DNA of 64,000 bases from Actinomadura alba (GCF_014323705.1 NZ_JABVEC010000010.1:62001-126000); one strand, 5' to 3'; numbered from the stretch's first letter, positions 17,374-27,167 are shown. Notes: generated by a model from the sequence alone, not told the origin. Program-made: numbers and translations.

Positions 17374-18354
17374 TCAGACCGCCTCGACGGACGTACGGGG
17401 GCCATGGCACGGTGGGAGCGGCAGCCCGCGTTCGGCCATGACCAAGCGCAGGCGGTCCGGATGGTCGGTCACGATCCCGTCCACGCCCATCTCGATGAGC
17501 CGGGCCATCTCGGCCGGCTCGTTCACCGTCCAGACGGTCACCGCGAGCCCCAGCCGATGCGCCTCGCCGATGAGTTCGGGCCGGACGAGCGTGCGCTCGG
17601 GTGACAGCACGGTGGCTCCGGCCGAGATCGCTCCGGTGAGCAGTCGGGTCCACGCAGTGCCGTCGAGAGGATCGGCGGGCTCGGGCGGGACGACCCCGGC
17701 CAGCCACGCCGAGCCGGGCTTGAGCGTCTCGGGCTCGATCAGGGCGACCCGTCCGGCGGCCTGCGGCGCGAGCCGGCGAGCGTGGCCGAGGACCCGCCAG
17801 TCGAAGCCGAGCAGCCGGGTCCGTCGGGTCAGCCCCCAGATGTCCATGACGTCCGCGACCGCCTCGACCAGCCGCGCGACCTCGTGGTCGGGCCAGCCGG
17901 GATCGGTCTTGACCTCGATGGCCAGATCGGTGGTGTGCGCGTCGAGCCGTACGACCAGGTCGCACACCTCGGCCAGCGTCGGCACCCGGGTTCCGACGAT
18001 CGGCAGCTGGGTCAGCACGAACGGATCGGTGTCGCTTGCGCGCCGCATTCCCGCGTCAACGGTTTTGATCTGCGCCAGCGTGAGATCGCGGATCGGCTTG
18101 CCGACATAGGGGAACATCGGATCATCGGCCCGGGAGGGTGCGGTGTCGCGGGCGGTCAGTGCCGACAGGGCTTGGTCATGGTGGACGACGACCTCGCCGT
18201 CCGCCGTCAGGCCCACGTCGAGCTCTATGACGTCGACGCCGAGGGCGAGGGCATGCGCGAACGCCGGCAGCGTGTTCTCCGGCCGCAGGCCGCGCGAGCC
18301 TCGATGACCATGCGCTTCGACCCTGTCTAGCAGTGTCCTTCCCCCTCCGGCCAT
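17374..18354 (-). CDS. Glycerophosphodiester phosphodiesterase (GDPD) family protein
   Basis: A 326-residue TIM-barrel protein that hydrolyses glycerophosphodiesters to an alcohol and glycerol 3-phosphate. The catalytic HGHRG and PENT stretches (about 15-28), the metal ligands in VIELDVGLTADGEVVVHHD and the C-terminal TVWTVNEPAEM / GVDGIVTDHPD motifs are all seen. There is no signal peptide, so it should be cytoplasmic. ATG at 18354 opens just before the catalytic histidines. It is not clearly in an operon with purA, which ends 215 bp upstream. Confidence 0.9.
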   Translation of the reverse strand: MAGGGRTLLDRVEAHGHRGSRGLRPENTLPAFAHALALGVDVIELDVGLTADGEVVVHHDQALSALTARDTAPSRADDPMFPYVGKPIRDLTLAQIKTVDAGMRRASDTDPFVLTQLPIVGTRVPTLAEVCDLVVRLDAHTTDLAIEVKTDPGWPDHEVARLVEAVADVMDIWGLTRRTRLLGFDWRVLGHARRLAPQAAGRVALIEPETLKPGSAWLAGVVPPEPADPLDGTAWTRLLTGAISAGATVLSPERTLVRPELIGEAHRLGLAVTVWTVNEPAEMARLIEMGVDGIVTDHPDRLRLVMAERGLPLPPCHGPRTSVEAV

Positions 18355-18569
18355 GCGGTGTCGCGGACGTGCGCCGGTCGCCGCCGGCCAAGCGGGGACC
18401 TTACGGAACGTGATTGACCGTTCGCCGATTCGCCGGTTACGGGGTCGGCAACATTGAAGGTCACGATGGTGAACGGGGGTCTCGGGGGCATCGCGTCGGG
18501 AGCATCGCGTCGGGGGTATGGTCGCGGCGCCGGCGTGTTCAGACGCTCACGGCGGCGCCGAAGACGGGC

Positions 18570-19853
18570 TCAGATCAGCGGTCGCAGTGTGAGGGTCTGG
18601 TCGCGGCCAGGGCCGACGCCGATCGCCGAGATCCGGGCACCGGAGATCTCCTCGAGCGCCCGGACGTAGGCCCGCGCGTTGTCGGGCAGGTCGCCGAACG
18701 TCTTGGCGCCGCTGATGTCCTCTTTCCAGCCGTCGAAGTACTCCAGCACCGGCTTGGCGTGGTGGAACTCGGTCTGCGACGCGGGCATTTCGTCATGGCG
18801 CACGCCGTCGACGTCGTACGCCACGCAGACCGGCACCTTGTCGAGCCCGGAGAGCACGTCGAGCTTGGTGAGGAAGAAGTCGGTGATGCCGTTGACGCGG
18901 GAGGCGTACCTGGCGATCACCGCGTCGAACCAACCGCAGCGCCGGTCGCGGCCGGTCGTGACGCCGTACTCGCCGCCCGTCGTCCGGAGGAACTCGCCCA
19001 TCTCGTCGAGCAGCTCGGTGGGGAACGGTCCCGAGCCGACCCGGGTGGTGTAGGCCTTGAGGATGCCGATCACTCGGGTGACCTTGGTCGGGCCGATGCC
19101 GGAACCCGCGCAGGCGCCGCCCGCGGTCGGGCTCGACGACGTAACGAACGGGTAGGACCCGTGGTCGACGTCGAGGAGAGTGCCCTGGGCGCCCTCCAGG
19201 AGGACGACCTTGCCCTCGTCGAGGGCCTGGTTGACCACCAGGCCGGTGTCGGCCACATAGGGCTTGAGCCGCTCACCGTAGGCGACGTACTCGTCGACGA
19301 TCGGAGCCGCCTCGATCCGGCGGCGGTTGTAGACCTTGGCGAGGACCTGGTTCTTCTCGCGCAGTGCCAGCTCGATCTTCTGGGTCAGGATGCTCGTGTC
19401 GAACAGGTCCTGGACCCGCACACCCATCCGGGCGATCTTGTCACCGTAGGAGGGGCCGATGCCGCGCCCGGTGGTGCCGATGCGGGCCTTGCCCAGGTAC
19501 CGCTCCGAGACCTTGTCGAGAGCTCGGTGGTGCGGCATGATCAAATGCGCGTTCGCCGAGATCAGCAGGCGTTCGCACGTCACGCCCCTGGCCTTGAGCC
19601 CGTCGATCTCATCGAGCAGCACGCCGGGGTCGATCACGACCCCGTTGCCGATGACCGGAACGACGTCAGGGGACAGCACGCCGGAGGGCAGCAGGTGGAG
19701 CGCGTAGCTCTTGTCCCCGATGACCACGGTGTGCCCGGCGTTGTTGCCACCCTGGTAGCGAACGACGTAGTCGACATCACCGCCGAGTAGGTCAGTGGCC
19801 TTGCCCTTGCCCTCGTCACCCCACTGTGCCCCCACAAGCACGATGGCCGGCAT
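18570..19853 (-). CDS. purA: Adenylosuccinate synthetase
   Basis: A 427-residue GTP-dependent enzyme that makes adenylosuccinate from IMP and aspartate. It begins [18 protein letters not shown], with the P-loop and catalytic Asp. The active-site segment [10 protein letters not shown] and the IMP loop TTGRGIGP are intact. ATG at 19853 with GGGAGG nine bases upstream is the family start; the in-frame extension to 20039 is unconserved. Normal length. PurB, its pathway partner, lies 5 kb away. Confidence 0.96.
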   Translation of the reverse strand: MPAIVLVGAQWGDEGKGKATDLLGGDVDYVVRYQGGNNAGHTVVIGDKSYALHLLPSGVLSPDVVPVIGNGVVIDPGVLLDEIDGLKARGVTCERLLISANAHLIMPHHRALDKVSERYLGKARIGTTGRGIGPSYGDKIARMGVRVQDLFDTSILTQKIELALREKNQVLAKVYNRRRIEAAPIVDEYVAYGERLKPYVADTGLVVNQALDEGKVVLLEGAQGTLLDVDHGSYPFVTSSSPTAGGACAGSGIGPTKVTRVIGILKAYTTRVGSGPFPTELLDEMGEFLRTTGGEYGVTTGRDRRCGWFDAVIARYASRVNGITDFFLTKLDVLSGLDKVPVCVAYDVDGVRHDEMPASQTEFHHAKPVLEYFDGWKEDISGAKTFGDLPDNARAYVRALEEISGARISAIGVGPGRDQTLTLRPLI

Positions 19854-19962
19854 CAGGCGGCCTCCCTCTCTCAACGACGAAGACCCAGGTCGCAAGCACG
19901 ACCGGGGCCTCTTGCGATCCGATGGTACCCGGACATCCAGTGCGAAGGAACCGGCGAGCGCT

Positions 19963-20370
19963 CTAGGAGAGGGCCTCCGCCGCGGTGGCGCTGCTGTCAC
20001 GCAGGAACGTTTTGCATCGCTCCGCCTCCTGCTCCTCACCTATCGCACCGGCGGCGCGTCCGAGCGCGTGGAGGGCGGTCAGGAAGCCGCGGTTGGGCTC
20101 GTGCTCCCAGGGAATCGGCCCGTGTCCCTTCCAGCCCGCACGGCGCAGCTGGTCGAGCCCGCGGTGATAGCCCGTACGGGCATAGGCGTACGACTCGATG
20201 ACGTTGCCGCCCTCGAACGCACGGTCGGCGAGCCTGGCCCACGCGTCCGGGTAATCGGGGAAGCGAGCCGCCACCTCGACCGGATCGACGTCGTTCTCCA
20301 GCGCCTCACGTGCCTCGGCGTTGTCCGGTAGCCGGGTGGGAGGCGGTCCGCCGAGCAGATTCTGGGTCAT
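19963..20370 (-). CDS. DUF3151 family protein
   Basis: A 135-residue actinobacterial protein of unknown function. It opens [15 protein letters not shown] and carries [21 protein letters not shown] and a [19 protein letters not shown] segment, all characteristic of DUF3151. The helical pattern is TPR-like. A second ATG at 20379 is possible; neither has a clear ribosome site. It lies 109 bp upstream of purA on the same strand, a neighbour relation I recall from other actinomycetes. Confidence 0.85.
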   Translation of the reverse strand: MTQNLLGGPPPTRLPDNAEAREALENDVDPVEVAARFPDYPDAWARLADRAFEGGNVIESYAYARTGYHRGLDQLRRAGWKGHGPIPWEHEPNRGFLTALHALGRAAGAIGEEQEAERCKTFLRDSSATAAEALS

Positions 20371-20404
20371 GAGGCCCATCGTAGGGCGGGAGTGACAACA
20401 GAGG

Positions 20405-21025
20405 TCAACCGGCCGAGGCCGGTGCCGGCCGTCGCGACGGCGACTCGACGACCGCGCCACCCCCCTCGTGATCTCGCGGTCGTTCGCGCATCGCGGGTAC
20501 GGGCGGCGCCAGCGGAAGGCGGAACCGGGCCGCCCCCTGGTCGCGCCGTGGCCGGGCGGCCGGCCAGCCGGCCTTGACGGCGGCCAGCGCGGCGGCATTG
20601 CCGAGCATGACGTCGGCGCTGAACTCGGTGATGCCGCGCCGCTCGGCCAGGTGGCTCAGGTACCGCACCAGGCGACCGGCCACCCCGTGCCGCTGCCAGG
20701 AGTCGGCGACCAGAACCGCGATCTCGGCGCGCGCCGGGTCCTCGCGGTCGCGCACGTACTCCGCGATTCCGACGATCTCGTCGTCGATCATCGCGACCAG
20801 TGCGTCGTGATCCCAGTGGTCCATGGCATGCATCGCCCGGACGTAGACCTCCGGGATCCACGGCGTGCCGGCGAAGAACCTCGAGTAGAGGCTCTGCGGG
20901 GACAGCAGCGCGGACATCCGGCGCAACCGGTCGCGGTCGTCGACCCCGTACGGCCGCATCCGCAGATCGGCCAGTCCCGCCTCGGCCCGCGTGTCCAATG
21001 GCCGTACGCCATCGAGTTGCGTCAT
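20405..21025 (-). CDS. GNAT-family N-acetyltransferase under HxlR-type operators
   Basis: About 206 residues with a GNAT fold. MRPYGVDDRDRLRRM is the first strand/helix and LSPQSLYSRFF the substrate-side helix. The acetyl-CoA loop reads VLVADSWQRHGVAGRL, a variant of the Q/RxxGxG/A motif. The Pro/Arg-rich tail is not conserved-looking. The start is uncertain: ATGs at 21058 and 21025 both lie inside palindromic operator copies, and a third at 20959 begins at the conserved domain. It is downstream of the HxlR gene on the same strand, so the regulator probably controls it. Confidence 0.7.
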   Translation of the reverse strand: MTQLDGVRPLDTRAEAGLADLRMRPYGVDDRDRLRRMSALLSPQSLYSRFFAGTPWIPEVYVRAMHAMDHWDHDALVAMIDDEIVGIAEYVRDREDPARAEIAVLVADSWQRHGVAGRLVRYLSHLAERRGITEFSADVMLGNAAALAAVKAGWPAARPRRDQGAARFRLPLAPPVPAMRERPRDHEGGGAVVESPSRRPAPASAG

Positions 21026-21064
21026 GCAACCTATTGGACAGGGGATCAGTTGCGTCATGCAACT
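21015..21064. promoter_or_regulatory. Two copies of a palindromic operator between hxlR and the GNAT gene
   Basis: AGTTGCGTCATGCAACT occurs exactly at 21048-21064, and with one terminal mismatch at 21015-21031. Arms are AGTTGC and GCAACT around a GTCAT spacer. Centres are 33 bp apart, about three helical turns, so bound dimers would sit on one face. Each copy contains a possible ATG start of the GNAT gene. Confidence 0.7.
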
Positions 21065-21071
21065 CTTATTC

Positions 21072-21518
21072 TCAGATCCCTGGACCCGGCCGGGGTTCGA
21101 TGTCGTTCGGTTGGAGCGAGACGCCGCACTTGTCGCAGGTCAGGGCACGGGTGAGCTCGCCACCGCAGCCGCGATGCGTGACGAGGACCGGCGGGCCGTT
21201 CTCGGCGTAGTGCCGGTCGCCCCACAGCATGATCGACATCATCACCGGCCAGAGCTCCACGCCCTTGCGAGTGAGGCGGTACTCATAGCGGTCCGGCCGC
21301 TCCTGGTAGCGATGCCGCCGCATGACGCCCTCGTCGCAGAGGCGGCCCAGCCGGTCGGTCAGGACGTTGCGTGCCACACCCAGTTCGGACTGGAAGTCGT
21401 CGAAGCGACGGACGCCCTCGAAGGCCGTGCGGATGACGAGCAGCGTCCATCGGTCGCCGACGACCTCGAGGCCTCGCGCGATCGAGCAGTTCTGGGTCTG
21501 GTACGTCCGCGGTAGCAC
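21072..21518 (-). CDS. HxlR-family (MarR-like) transcriptional regulator
   Basis: A 148-residue winged-helix protein. It starts VLPRTYQTQNCSIAR with the family Cys, then LEVVGDRWTLLVIRTAFEGVRRFDDF, and has the recognition region GVARNVLTDRLGRLCDEGV. The conserved wing YQERPDRYEYRLT follows. The tail adds a zinc-ribbon-like pair (HRGCGGE and CDKCG), common in one HxlR subgroup. GTG at 21518 matches the family start better than ATG 21545. One operator copy lies 20 bp upstream and two lie downstream, so it probably represses itself and the GNAT gene. The inducer is unknown. Confidence 0.9.
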   Translation of the reverse strand: MLPRTYQTQNCSIARGLEVVGDRWTLLVIRTAFEGVRRFDDFQSELGVARNVLTDRLGRLCDEGVMRRHRYQERPDRYEYRLTRKGVELWPVMMSIMLWGDRHYAENGPPVLVTHRGCGGELTRALTCDKCGVSLQPNDIEPRPGPGI

Positions 21519-21537
21519 GCCTTCATGGTAAGCGGCG

Positions 21538-21554
21538 AGTTGCATGACGCAATG
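21538..21554. promoter_or_regulatory. Third copy of the HxlR operator, upstream of hxlR
   Basis: AGTTGCATGACGCAATG is the same element in the opposite orientation (spacer ATGAC is the complement of GTCAT), with the outer two bases of one arm changed. It lies directly upstream of the HxlR start. Confidence 0.65.
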
Positions 21555-21568
21555 CGCTCACCGGTCAC

Positions 21569-21686
21569 GCCGTGATCATGCGGTTGTGCGTATGCCACGG
21601 GCGGGTTCCGGCGGGTCTCGGGCGCGGTCCCGCGAACAACTGCATGATCACGGCAGGGGTTTCGCTGTCGTGATCATGCAGTTGTC
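21569..21686. repeat. Dispersed palindromic element, family A (first locus)
   Basis: A perfect 17-bp inverted repeat, ACAACTGCATGATCACG at 21636-21652 and its complement at 21669-21685, has a 16-nt loop. A degenerate third arm (CGTGATCATGCGGTTGTGCG) lies at about 21571-21590. The same arm sequence recurs at 48790-48850. It is between hxlR and the fba terminator region and carries no ORF. Confidence 0.85.
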
Positions 21687-21701
21687 TCCCGCTGGGTCCA
21701 G

Positions 21702-22724
<1,023 letters not shown>

Positions 22725-22905
22725 GTTCAACATCCTTTCTAGCGCGTGTCCACAGTGCCGGCCGGCGCGACTTCGGCGCACCGGCGCTCGCATGCAGTGA
22801 GGCTCCAGGCAGCACAGGACCGGGCGCAGGGTGCCGCCCTGTATCCCAGTATCCCGGAGTTCACCTCGGGCGGGAACGCGCACCGCTGGCGGGTACGCTC
22901 AGGGC

Positions 22906-23607
22906 GTGGATCTCGCTGTGAATGGGGTGGACCCGGCTTCCCTCATCACGGCGTTCGGCGTCTTCGGCATCCTGTTGATCATCTTCGCCGAGACGGGCCT
23001 GCTGATCGGGTTCTTTCTCCCGGGCGACACGCTGCTCTTCAGCGCCGGTCTCTTCACGACCGTCGCGGGCGCCGAAAGCGTCGGGATCGAACGGCTCTCG
23101 CTGCCGACGCTGTTGATCATGGCGCCGATCTTCGCGATCGCCGGCGCGCAGTTCGGTCACTACCTCGGTGACCGCTATGGCCGTAGATTCTTCGAACGTC
23201 CGAATTCGCGGCTGTTCCGGCGGGAGCATGTCGACAAGGCGGAGCACTACTTCAACAAGTTCGGCCCTGCCAAGGCCGTGGTGCTCGCGCGCTTCATCCC
23301 GATTGTTCGGACTTTTCTGAACCCGCTCGCCGGAATGCTCGAGATGAGCGCCCGCCGGTTCTTCGTGTGGAACGTCATCGGGGCGATCATCTGGACCGAC
23401 TCGTTCCTCCTACTGGGCCACTACCTGGGCAATCAGGTCGAAGGCATCGACCAGTACGTGCTGCCCGTGATCGTCGTCGCGGTGATCGTCACGGTCGCCC
23501 CGGTGCTCCGCGAGCTGTTCAGGAGGCGGCGCTCAGGTGGCAACAATCCGGAGAAGAACGACTCTGAAGCGTCGCGTCCGTCGCTGAGTGGTGACAGTTC
23601 CCGCTAA
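22906..23607 (+). CDS. DedA/SNARE-associated family membrane protein
   Basis: A 233-residue integral membrane protein with four or five hydrophobic segments and the DedA motifs: E in FAETGLLIGFFLPGD, a re-entrant GAQFGHYLGDRYG loop and FIPIVRTFLNPLAGM. DedA proteins are thought to be phospholipid or undecaprenyl-phosphate flippases, which would link it to cell-wall lipid recycling. GTG at 22906 follows a GC-rich leader. The C-terminal 30 residues are a charged tail. The gene next to fba is typical of actinomycetes. Confidence 0.9.
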   Translation: MDLAVNGVDPASLITAFGVFGILLIIFAETGLLIGFFLPGDTLLFSAGLFTTVAGAESVGIERLSLPTLLIMAPIFAIAGAQFGHYLGDRYGRRFFERPNSRLFRREHVDKAEHYFNKFGPAKAVVLARFIPIVRTFLNPLAGMLEMSARRFFVWNVIGAIIWTDSFLLLGHYLGNQVEGIDQYVLPVIVVAVIVTVAPVLRELFRRRRSGGNNPEKNDSEASRPSLSGDSSR

Positions 23608-23614
23608 CCTCCCC

Positions 23615-23659
23615 ATGTGGGACGTCATCGGCCGGATCCTCGCGGACACGCGCGAATAA
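23615..23659 (+). CDS. Possible 14-codon upstream ORF coupled to the next gene
   Basis: ATG at 23615 opens MWDVIGRILADTRE, then TAA at 23657-23659, which overlaps the ATG of the following gene (TAATG). The overlap and amphipathic sequence suggest coupled translation. It has no ribosome site I would call strong. It could also be the start of the following protein, displaced by a frameshift. Confidence 0.35.
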   Translation: MWDVIGRILADTRE

Positions 23660-24090
23660 TGATCGCAGTGCTCGCCGTGGTGCTGGCTCTCGTGCTGCTC
23701 ATCGTAGGTGGGCTCGCGCTTTTCGGCGCGCTCAGCTCGGATGCGGCACCGGCCAGCGCCCCCCAGGCGACTCCGGCAACCGGCACGTCCGAGGCCTCGG
23801 CCCGGACCCGATCCGCCGATACCCCGTCGAAATCGAGCGTTTCAACTCAGCGATCGCTCGAGATCAGGGTTACCGGCGCGCCGACCAAGGTCTTCGTCAC
23901 CGTCTCCGGGAACACCACACAGGTACTCGAGGACGGCGTACTGAACACCGGAGACATCCGGCAGTACGACGAAGCGCCCCTGGACGTCGTCGTCACCGAC
24001 GGCAGCGCTGTCGACGTGTACATCTACGGCAAACGGCAGGCGAAGAGCCAGCCGGGCCAGCGAGGTCGGTGGCACGTGGCCGAACGTTGA
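23659..24090 (+). CDS. Membrane-anchored protein with RodZ-tail-like (DUF4115-like) domain
   Basis: A 143-residue protein with an N-terminal membrane helix (about 2-24), an Ala/Ser/Thr-rich linker and a beta-rich outer domain (about 70-130). The outer domain reads TKVFVTVSG, VLEDGVLNTGDIRQYDEAPLDV and GSAVDVYIYGK, the strand pattern of the RodZ C-terminal domain. RodZ's cytoplasmic HTH is absent, so only the periplasmic-type module is present. ATG at 23659 overlaps the preceding mini-ORF. It converges on pyrE. The family assignment is by pattern only. Confidence 0.6.
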   Translation: MIAVLAVVLALVLLIVGGLALFGALSSDAAPASAPQATPATGTSEASARTRSADTPSKSSVSTQRSLEIRVTGAPTKVFVTVSGNTTQVLEDGVLNTGDIRQYDEAPLDVVVTDGSAVDVYIYGKRQAKSQPGQRGRWHVAER

Positions 24091-24120
24091 GCCGAGCCTG
24101 ACCCGCACCACCCCGGCCGG

Positions 24121-24657
24121 TCAGGCGAGATCGAGATCTTCCAGGGTGAACGCCGAGCGATAGTCGAGCCCCTCGCCGCGGATGCGGTCCGCCGCGCCAC
24201 GCTCGACGATGGTCGCAACTCCCACGACCTCGGCTCCCGCCGCGCGCAGCGCCTCTACCGCGGTGAGCACCGAACCACCGGTCGTGGAGGTGTCCTCGAC
24301 GGCGAGCACTCGTCGTCCCGCGACGTCCGGGCCCTCGACCCGCCGCTGCAGCCCATGGACCTTGTCGGCCTTGCGCACGACGAACGCGTCGAGGCGGCGA
24401 CCTTGGGCGGCCGCCGCGTGCAGCATCGCCGTCGCGACCGGATCGGCGCCCAGGGTGAGCCCGCCGACGGCTTCGTAGTCGAGGTCGGCGGTGAGATCGA
24501 GCATGACCCGGCCGGCCAGCGGAGCCGCGGCCCCGTCCAGCGTGATGCGGCGCAGGTCGACGTAAAAGGACGCCCGCCGCCCCGACGACAGGACGAAGTC
24601 GCCCTCGACGACGGCCTTGCTCTTGATTGCCTTCAGCAGATCCTCGCGATCGGTCAC
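24121..24657 (-). CDS. pyrE: Orotate phosphoribosyltransferase
   Basis: A 178-residue type I PRTase that converts orotate and PRPP into OMP in pyrimidine synthesis. The PRPP loop is VLAVEDTSTTGGSVLTAVEALRAAG, with the paired acidic residues. The family's GADPVATAM and VVRKADKVHG segments follow the expected order. GTG at 24657 (VTDREDLLKAIKSKAV) is the best start; the longer in-frame opening is antisense to the next gene. The gene is divergent from the hydrolase-like gene with a 51-bp gap. Confidence 0.95.
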   Translation of the reverse strand: MTDREDLLKAIKSKAVVEGDFVLSSGRRASFYVDLRRITLDGAAAPLAGRVMLDLTADLDYEAVGGLTLGADPVATAMLHAAAAQGRRLDAFVVRKADKVHGLQRRVEGPDVAGRRVLAVEDTSTTGGSVLTAVEALRAAGAEVVGVATIVERGAADRIRGEGLDYRSAFTLEDLDLA

Positions 24658-24708
24658 GGCAGGAAGCCTATGCGGGATGCCGGGGTGGGGTGCTGGCAGG
24701 GTTGGCAC

Positions 24709-25242
24709 ATGACGCCCGGCACTCTGGTCCTCCTGCACGCCCCCCTCGCCACCGCGGCGGTCTGGGGCCCGATCCCCGAAACGCTGCGCTCCCACGGGGC
24801 CGATGTCGTGGTGCCCGAGATCCACGATCAGATCGGCGATCACGGTGACGATCACAACGGTGCTCAGCGGCCTCCGGGCACGGGTCGCTATGTCGCCCGG
24901 GCCGCCCTGGAGATCGCGGCGCACCGGCCCGCTCAACCGCTCGTCCTCGTCGCGCACGGCGCCGCCGGCGCGGTGCTGCCGAAACTCGGCGCCGCGCAGC
25001 GGGCCGCGCATCGCACAGTCGGCGGCTACGTCCTCGTCGACGCGGAGTTTCCCGAGCCCGCGGAACTGCGCGGGGATTGGCCGGACGCCCCGTGCGGCTA
25101 CCTGCGCACGGCCGAGCCGTACGAACTCGAGGCTCGCCAGGCGCGGCTGCGCGGCTGGCCCGTGCGGGAGCCGGCGGGCGGGCACGCCGGAACGCTCGCC
25201 GACGCTGCGGAGGCGCTGCGGGAACTCATCGCCGCGCTCTGA
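24709..25242 (+). CDS. Alpha/beta-hydrolase-like protein lacking the nucleophile
   Basis: A 177-residue protein with the hydrolase-fold opening TLVLLHAPLATAAVWGP and a strand-turn-helix LVLVAHGAAGAVLPKL at the nucleophile elbow. There GxSxG should stand, but the Ser is replaced by Ala (HGAAG). A late His in GGHAGTLADAAEAL could match the catalytic His. It therefore looks like a small, probably inactive or repurposed hydrolase. ATG at 24709 is preferred to one at 24670. Function is unknown. Confidence 0.65.
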   Translation: MTPGTLVLLHAPLATAAVWGPIPETLRSHGADVVVPEIHDQIGDHGDDHNGAQRPPGTGRYVARAALEIAAHRPAQPLVLVAHGAAGAVLPKLGAAQRAAHRTVGGYVLVDAEFPEPAELRGDWPDAPCGYLRTAEPYELEARQARLRGWPVREPAGGHAGTLADAAEALRELIAAL

Positions 25243-25366
25243 CGGCGGTCGACGGCTCTCTGGCGGCTCTCTGGCGGCTTTCGACCGCTTAAGACGGCGT
25301 CAGACGGCTTTCGGCGGCGTTCGCCGGGTGGCTCGTCCTCGGGCGAGATCGGTTCCAGGGAGGTCG

Positions 25367-25936
25367 TCAGTTCTTGAGGAGATCGTCCAAGAGGTTGTCG
25401 TACTCGTCCTCGGGCTGCCCCAGATCGACCCGGGCGCGATAGCGGAGCCGCAGGAGCGCCTCGAGGCTGTCCTCGGCCGAACTGCGGTCGCCCTGGTCGC
25501 GGATCGCCAGCACGACGTCGGCTCCGGCCGTGGCCCAATCGTACGTGCCGGACACGTCGCCCTGCTCGTAGAGCACCTCGGCGACGGTGCGATAGACCTC
25601 CGGATCAGTTGGGACGTCCGCGCGGATCTGCTCGACCAGCGCCTGGGCCTCGTCTTTGCGTCCCAGCTCGAAGAGGGCGTCCGCGAGATAGGCCCGCGGA
25701 TCCCCATAGGCGTCGCCGCCGTCCTCTATCGCCCGCCGATAGAGTTCCGCCGCCTTGGCGTGGTCGCCCGCGTGCTGCCACTGTTCGCCCGCCCGCAACA
25801 GCACCTTTGCCCTGGACACCCCACCCGACACCGACTCGGCCAGTGCGGCGAGCCGCTCCGCCGCCGACGTGTGATCGCCGGAGCGCAGCGTGTCGAATTC
25901 CAGGTCGTCGAGATCGTCTTCCGTAACATGCGTCAC
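25367..25936 (-). CDS. Tetratricopeptide-repeat protein
   Basis: A 189-residue acidic, helical protein with at least three TPR-like repeats: AKVLLRAGEQWQHAGDHAKAAELY, PRAYLADALFELGRKDEAQALV and VYRTVAEVLYEQGDVSGTYDW. TPRs mediate protein-protein contacts, so it is probably a scaffold or adaptor. Start GTG at 25936. It precedes no obvious partner; the NYN gene lies upstream on the same strand (67 bp). Confidence 0.8.
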   Translation of the reverse strand: MTHVTEDDLDDLEFDTLRSGDHTSAAERLAALAESVSGGVSRAKVLLRAGEQWQHAGDHAKAAELYRRAIEDGGDAYGDPRAYLADALFELGRKDEAQALVEQIRADVPTDPEVYRTVAEVLYEQGDVSGTYDWATAGADVVLAIRDQGDRSSAEDSLEALLRLRYRARVDLGQPEDEYDNLLDDLLKN

Positions 25937-26003
25937 GCTCTAGACGCTACCCGTCAGTCGCCCGGCGAAGCGGGCGATTACGGATGATCGGAATTCCCGT
26001 GTC

Positions 26004-27167
26004 CTACCGGCGGGAACGTTCGAGTGCGTCCCAGAATCCCCGCCGAAGCGCGTGTCGCACTTCGTCGTGCAGCAGGAAGTCGATGGGCAGTGAGGAGCCC
26101 TGCAGCAGCCGCGCCTCGAGATCCGACGGCATTCGGGGCTTGCGGGCGAGCACCGCCTCGAGCCACAGCGCCGGTGCGTCCCTCGCGACCGACTCGCCGA
26201 AATCCTGACCCTCCTGGTGCGCGGACTTGACCGCGTCGGACAGGGTCGGCGTGTTCTGCTGCGCCGGCACCGGGGAGATCTGCTGCGGGCCGGTGTAGGG
26301 GCCGTGCTGCTGTGGCGGTGGTGAGACGTACTGCGAGGGGGTCGGCGAGTGCACCGAGGCCGGGGAGTGGGTGGGCGTCGACGTCTGCGCGGGAGTCGGC
26401 GCGGCGTGTATCGGCCCGGTCACCGGCTTCTGCGGTGCACTGGCGGCGGTGTGCGACGACGGCCCCACCCGGGCCGGGGCGGGCAGGTGCGACCGGGACG
26501 GCGTGCCAGTGATCGGCGACCCCGGCGGCGGGCCGCTGTGCGGCCCGGTCTTGAGCGGGCCGATCGTCGAAGCGGACGAGGTCGAGTGTGTCGAGTGCCC
26601 GTTGGACAGCGGTCCGGACGAGCTGTCGCCCCCGGTCAGCGCGTTGACGTACGGGCGCAGATGACCGGCGCCGATCTCGATGAGGTCGTCGCACTCCTGG
26701 CGCAGCACCCGCGAGATGGTCCAGTTGCCGTCGACCGAGACGTGCACCAGCGTCACCCGTACGCCGAGGGCCTGGGCGTCGCACACGATCTGGGCCAGGT
26801 CCTCGTCGCCGCTGACGACGACCGCGTCGGCGATGGCGCCGTTGCGGGCCAGCGTGGTGAGGTCGCGGTGGATCTCGGTGTCGACGCCCTCTCGGCGGCC
26901 CGGCCGGATGCGTCCCAGCCGCAGCTTGAGCCCGGGCAGGTCGGCCAGCGCGTCGTGCTCGGCACCCCGGCGGCCCTCGATCGTCGCCTCGTACCAGTAG
27001 CAGCGCAGCAGCGGCAGCCCGGTGCGCTCACGGGCCAGGTTGCTCAGGAGCTGGAGCAGCCCGCCGAAGTCCCAGGACACGGTCTCTCGATGGCGGGTTC
27101 CGTGCACCGCCATCGCGCCGTCAGCCAGCAGGTAGCCGGCATCTACGAACAGCGCGCTGCGATCCAC
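26004..27167 (-). CDS. NYN (PIN-like) domain protein with long Ser/Pro/Thr linker
   Basis: About 387 residues. The NYN domain (about 1-180) begins VDRSALFVDAGYLLADG with the first catalytic Asp. YWYEATIEG, GVDTEIHRDL (second Asp) and VVVSGDEDLAQIV (third acidic cluster) follow. NYN domains are metal-dependent RNases of the PIN/LabA type. A Ser/Thr/Pro/His-rich linker of about 110 residues leads to a short C-terminal helical module (RMPSDLEARLLQGSSLP). GTG at 27167 matches the family start and has AAAGGCGG upstream. RNA target unknown. Confidence 0.85.
   Translation of the reverse strand: MDRSALFVDAGYLLADGAMAVHGTRHRETVSWDFGGLLQLLSNLARERTGLPLLRCYWYEATIEGRRGAEHDALADLPGLKLRLGRIRPGRREGVDTEIHRDLTTLARNGAIADAVVVSGDEDLAQIVCDAQALGVRVTLVHVSVDGNWTISRVLRQECDDLIEIGAGHLRPYVNALTGGDSSSGPLSNGHSTHSTSSASTIGPLKTGPHSGPPPGSPITGTPSRSHLPAPARVGPSSHTAASAPQKPVTGPIHAAPTPAQTSTPTHSPASVHSPTPSQYVSPPPQQHGPYTGPQQISPVPAQQNTPTLSDAVKSAHQEGQDFGESVARDAPALWLEAVLARKPRMPSDLEARLLQGSSLPIDFLLHDEVRHALRRGFWDALERSRR

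Noticed and set aside
25250..25330. Degenerate repeats of GGCTCTCTGGC and CGGCTTTC
   Set aside because: Two or three imperfect short copies between convergent genes; low complexity rather than a defined element.
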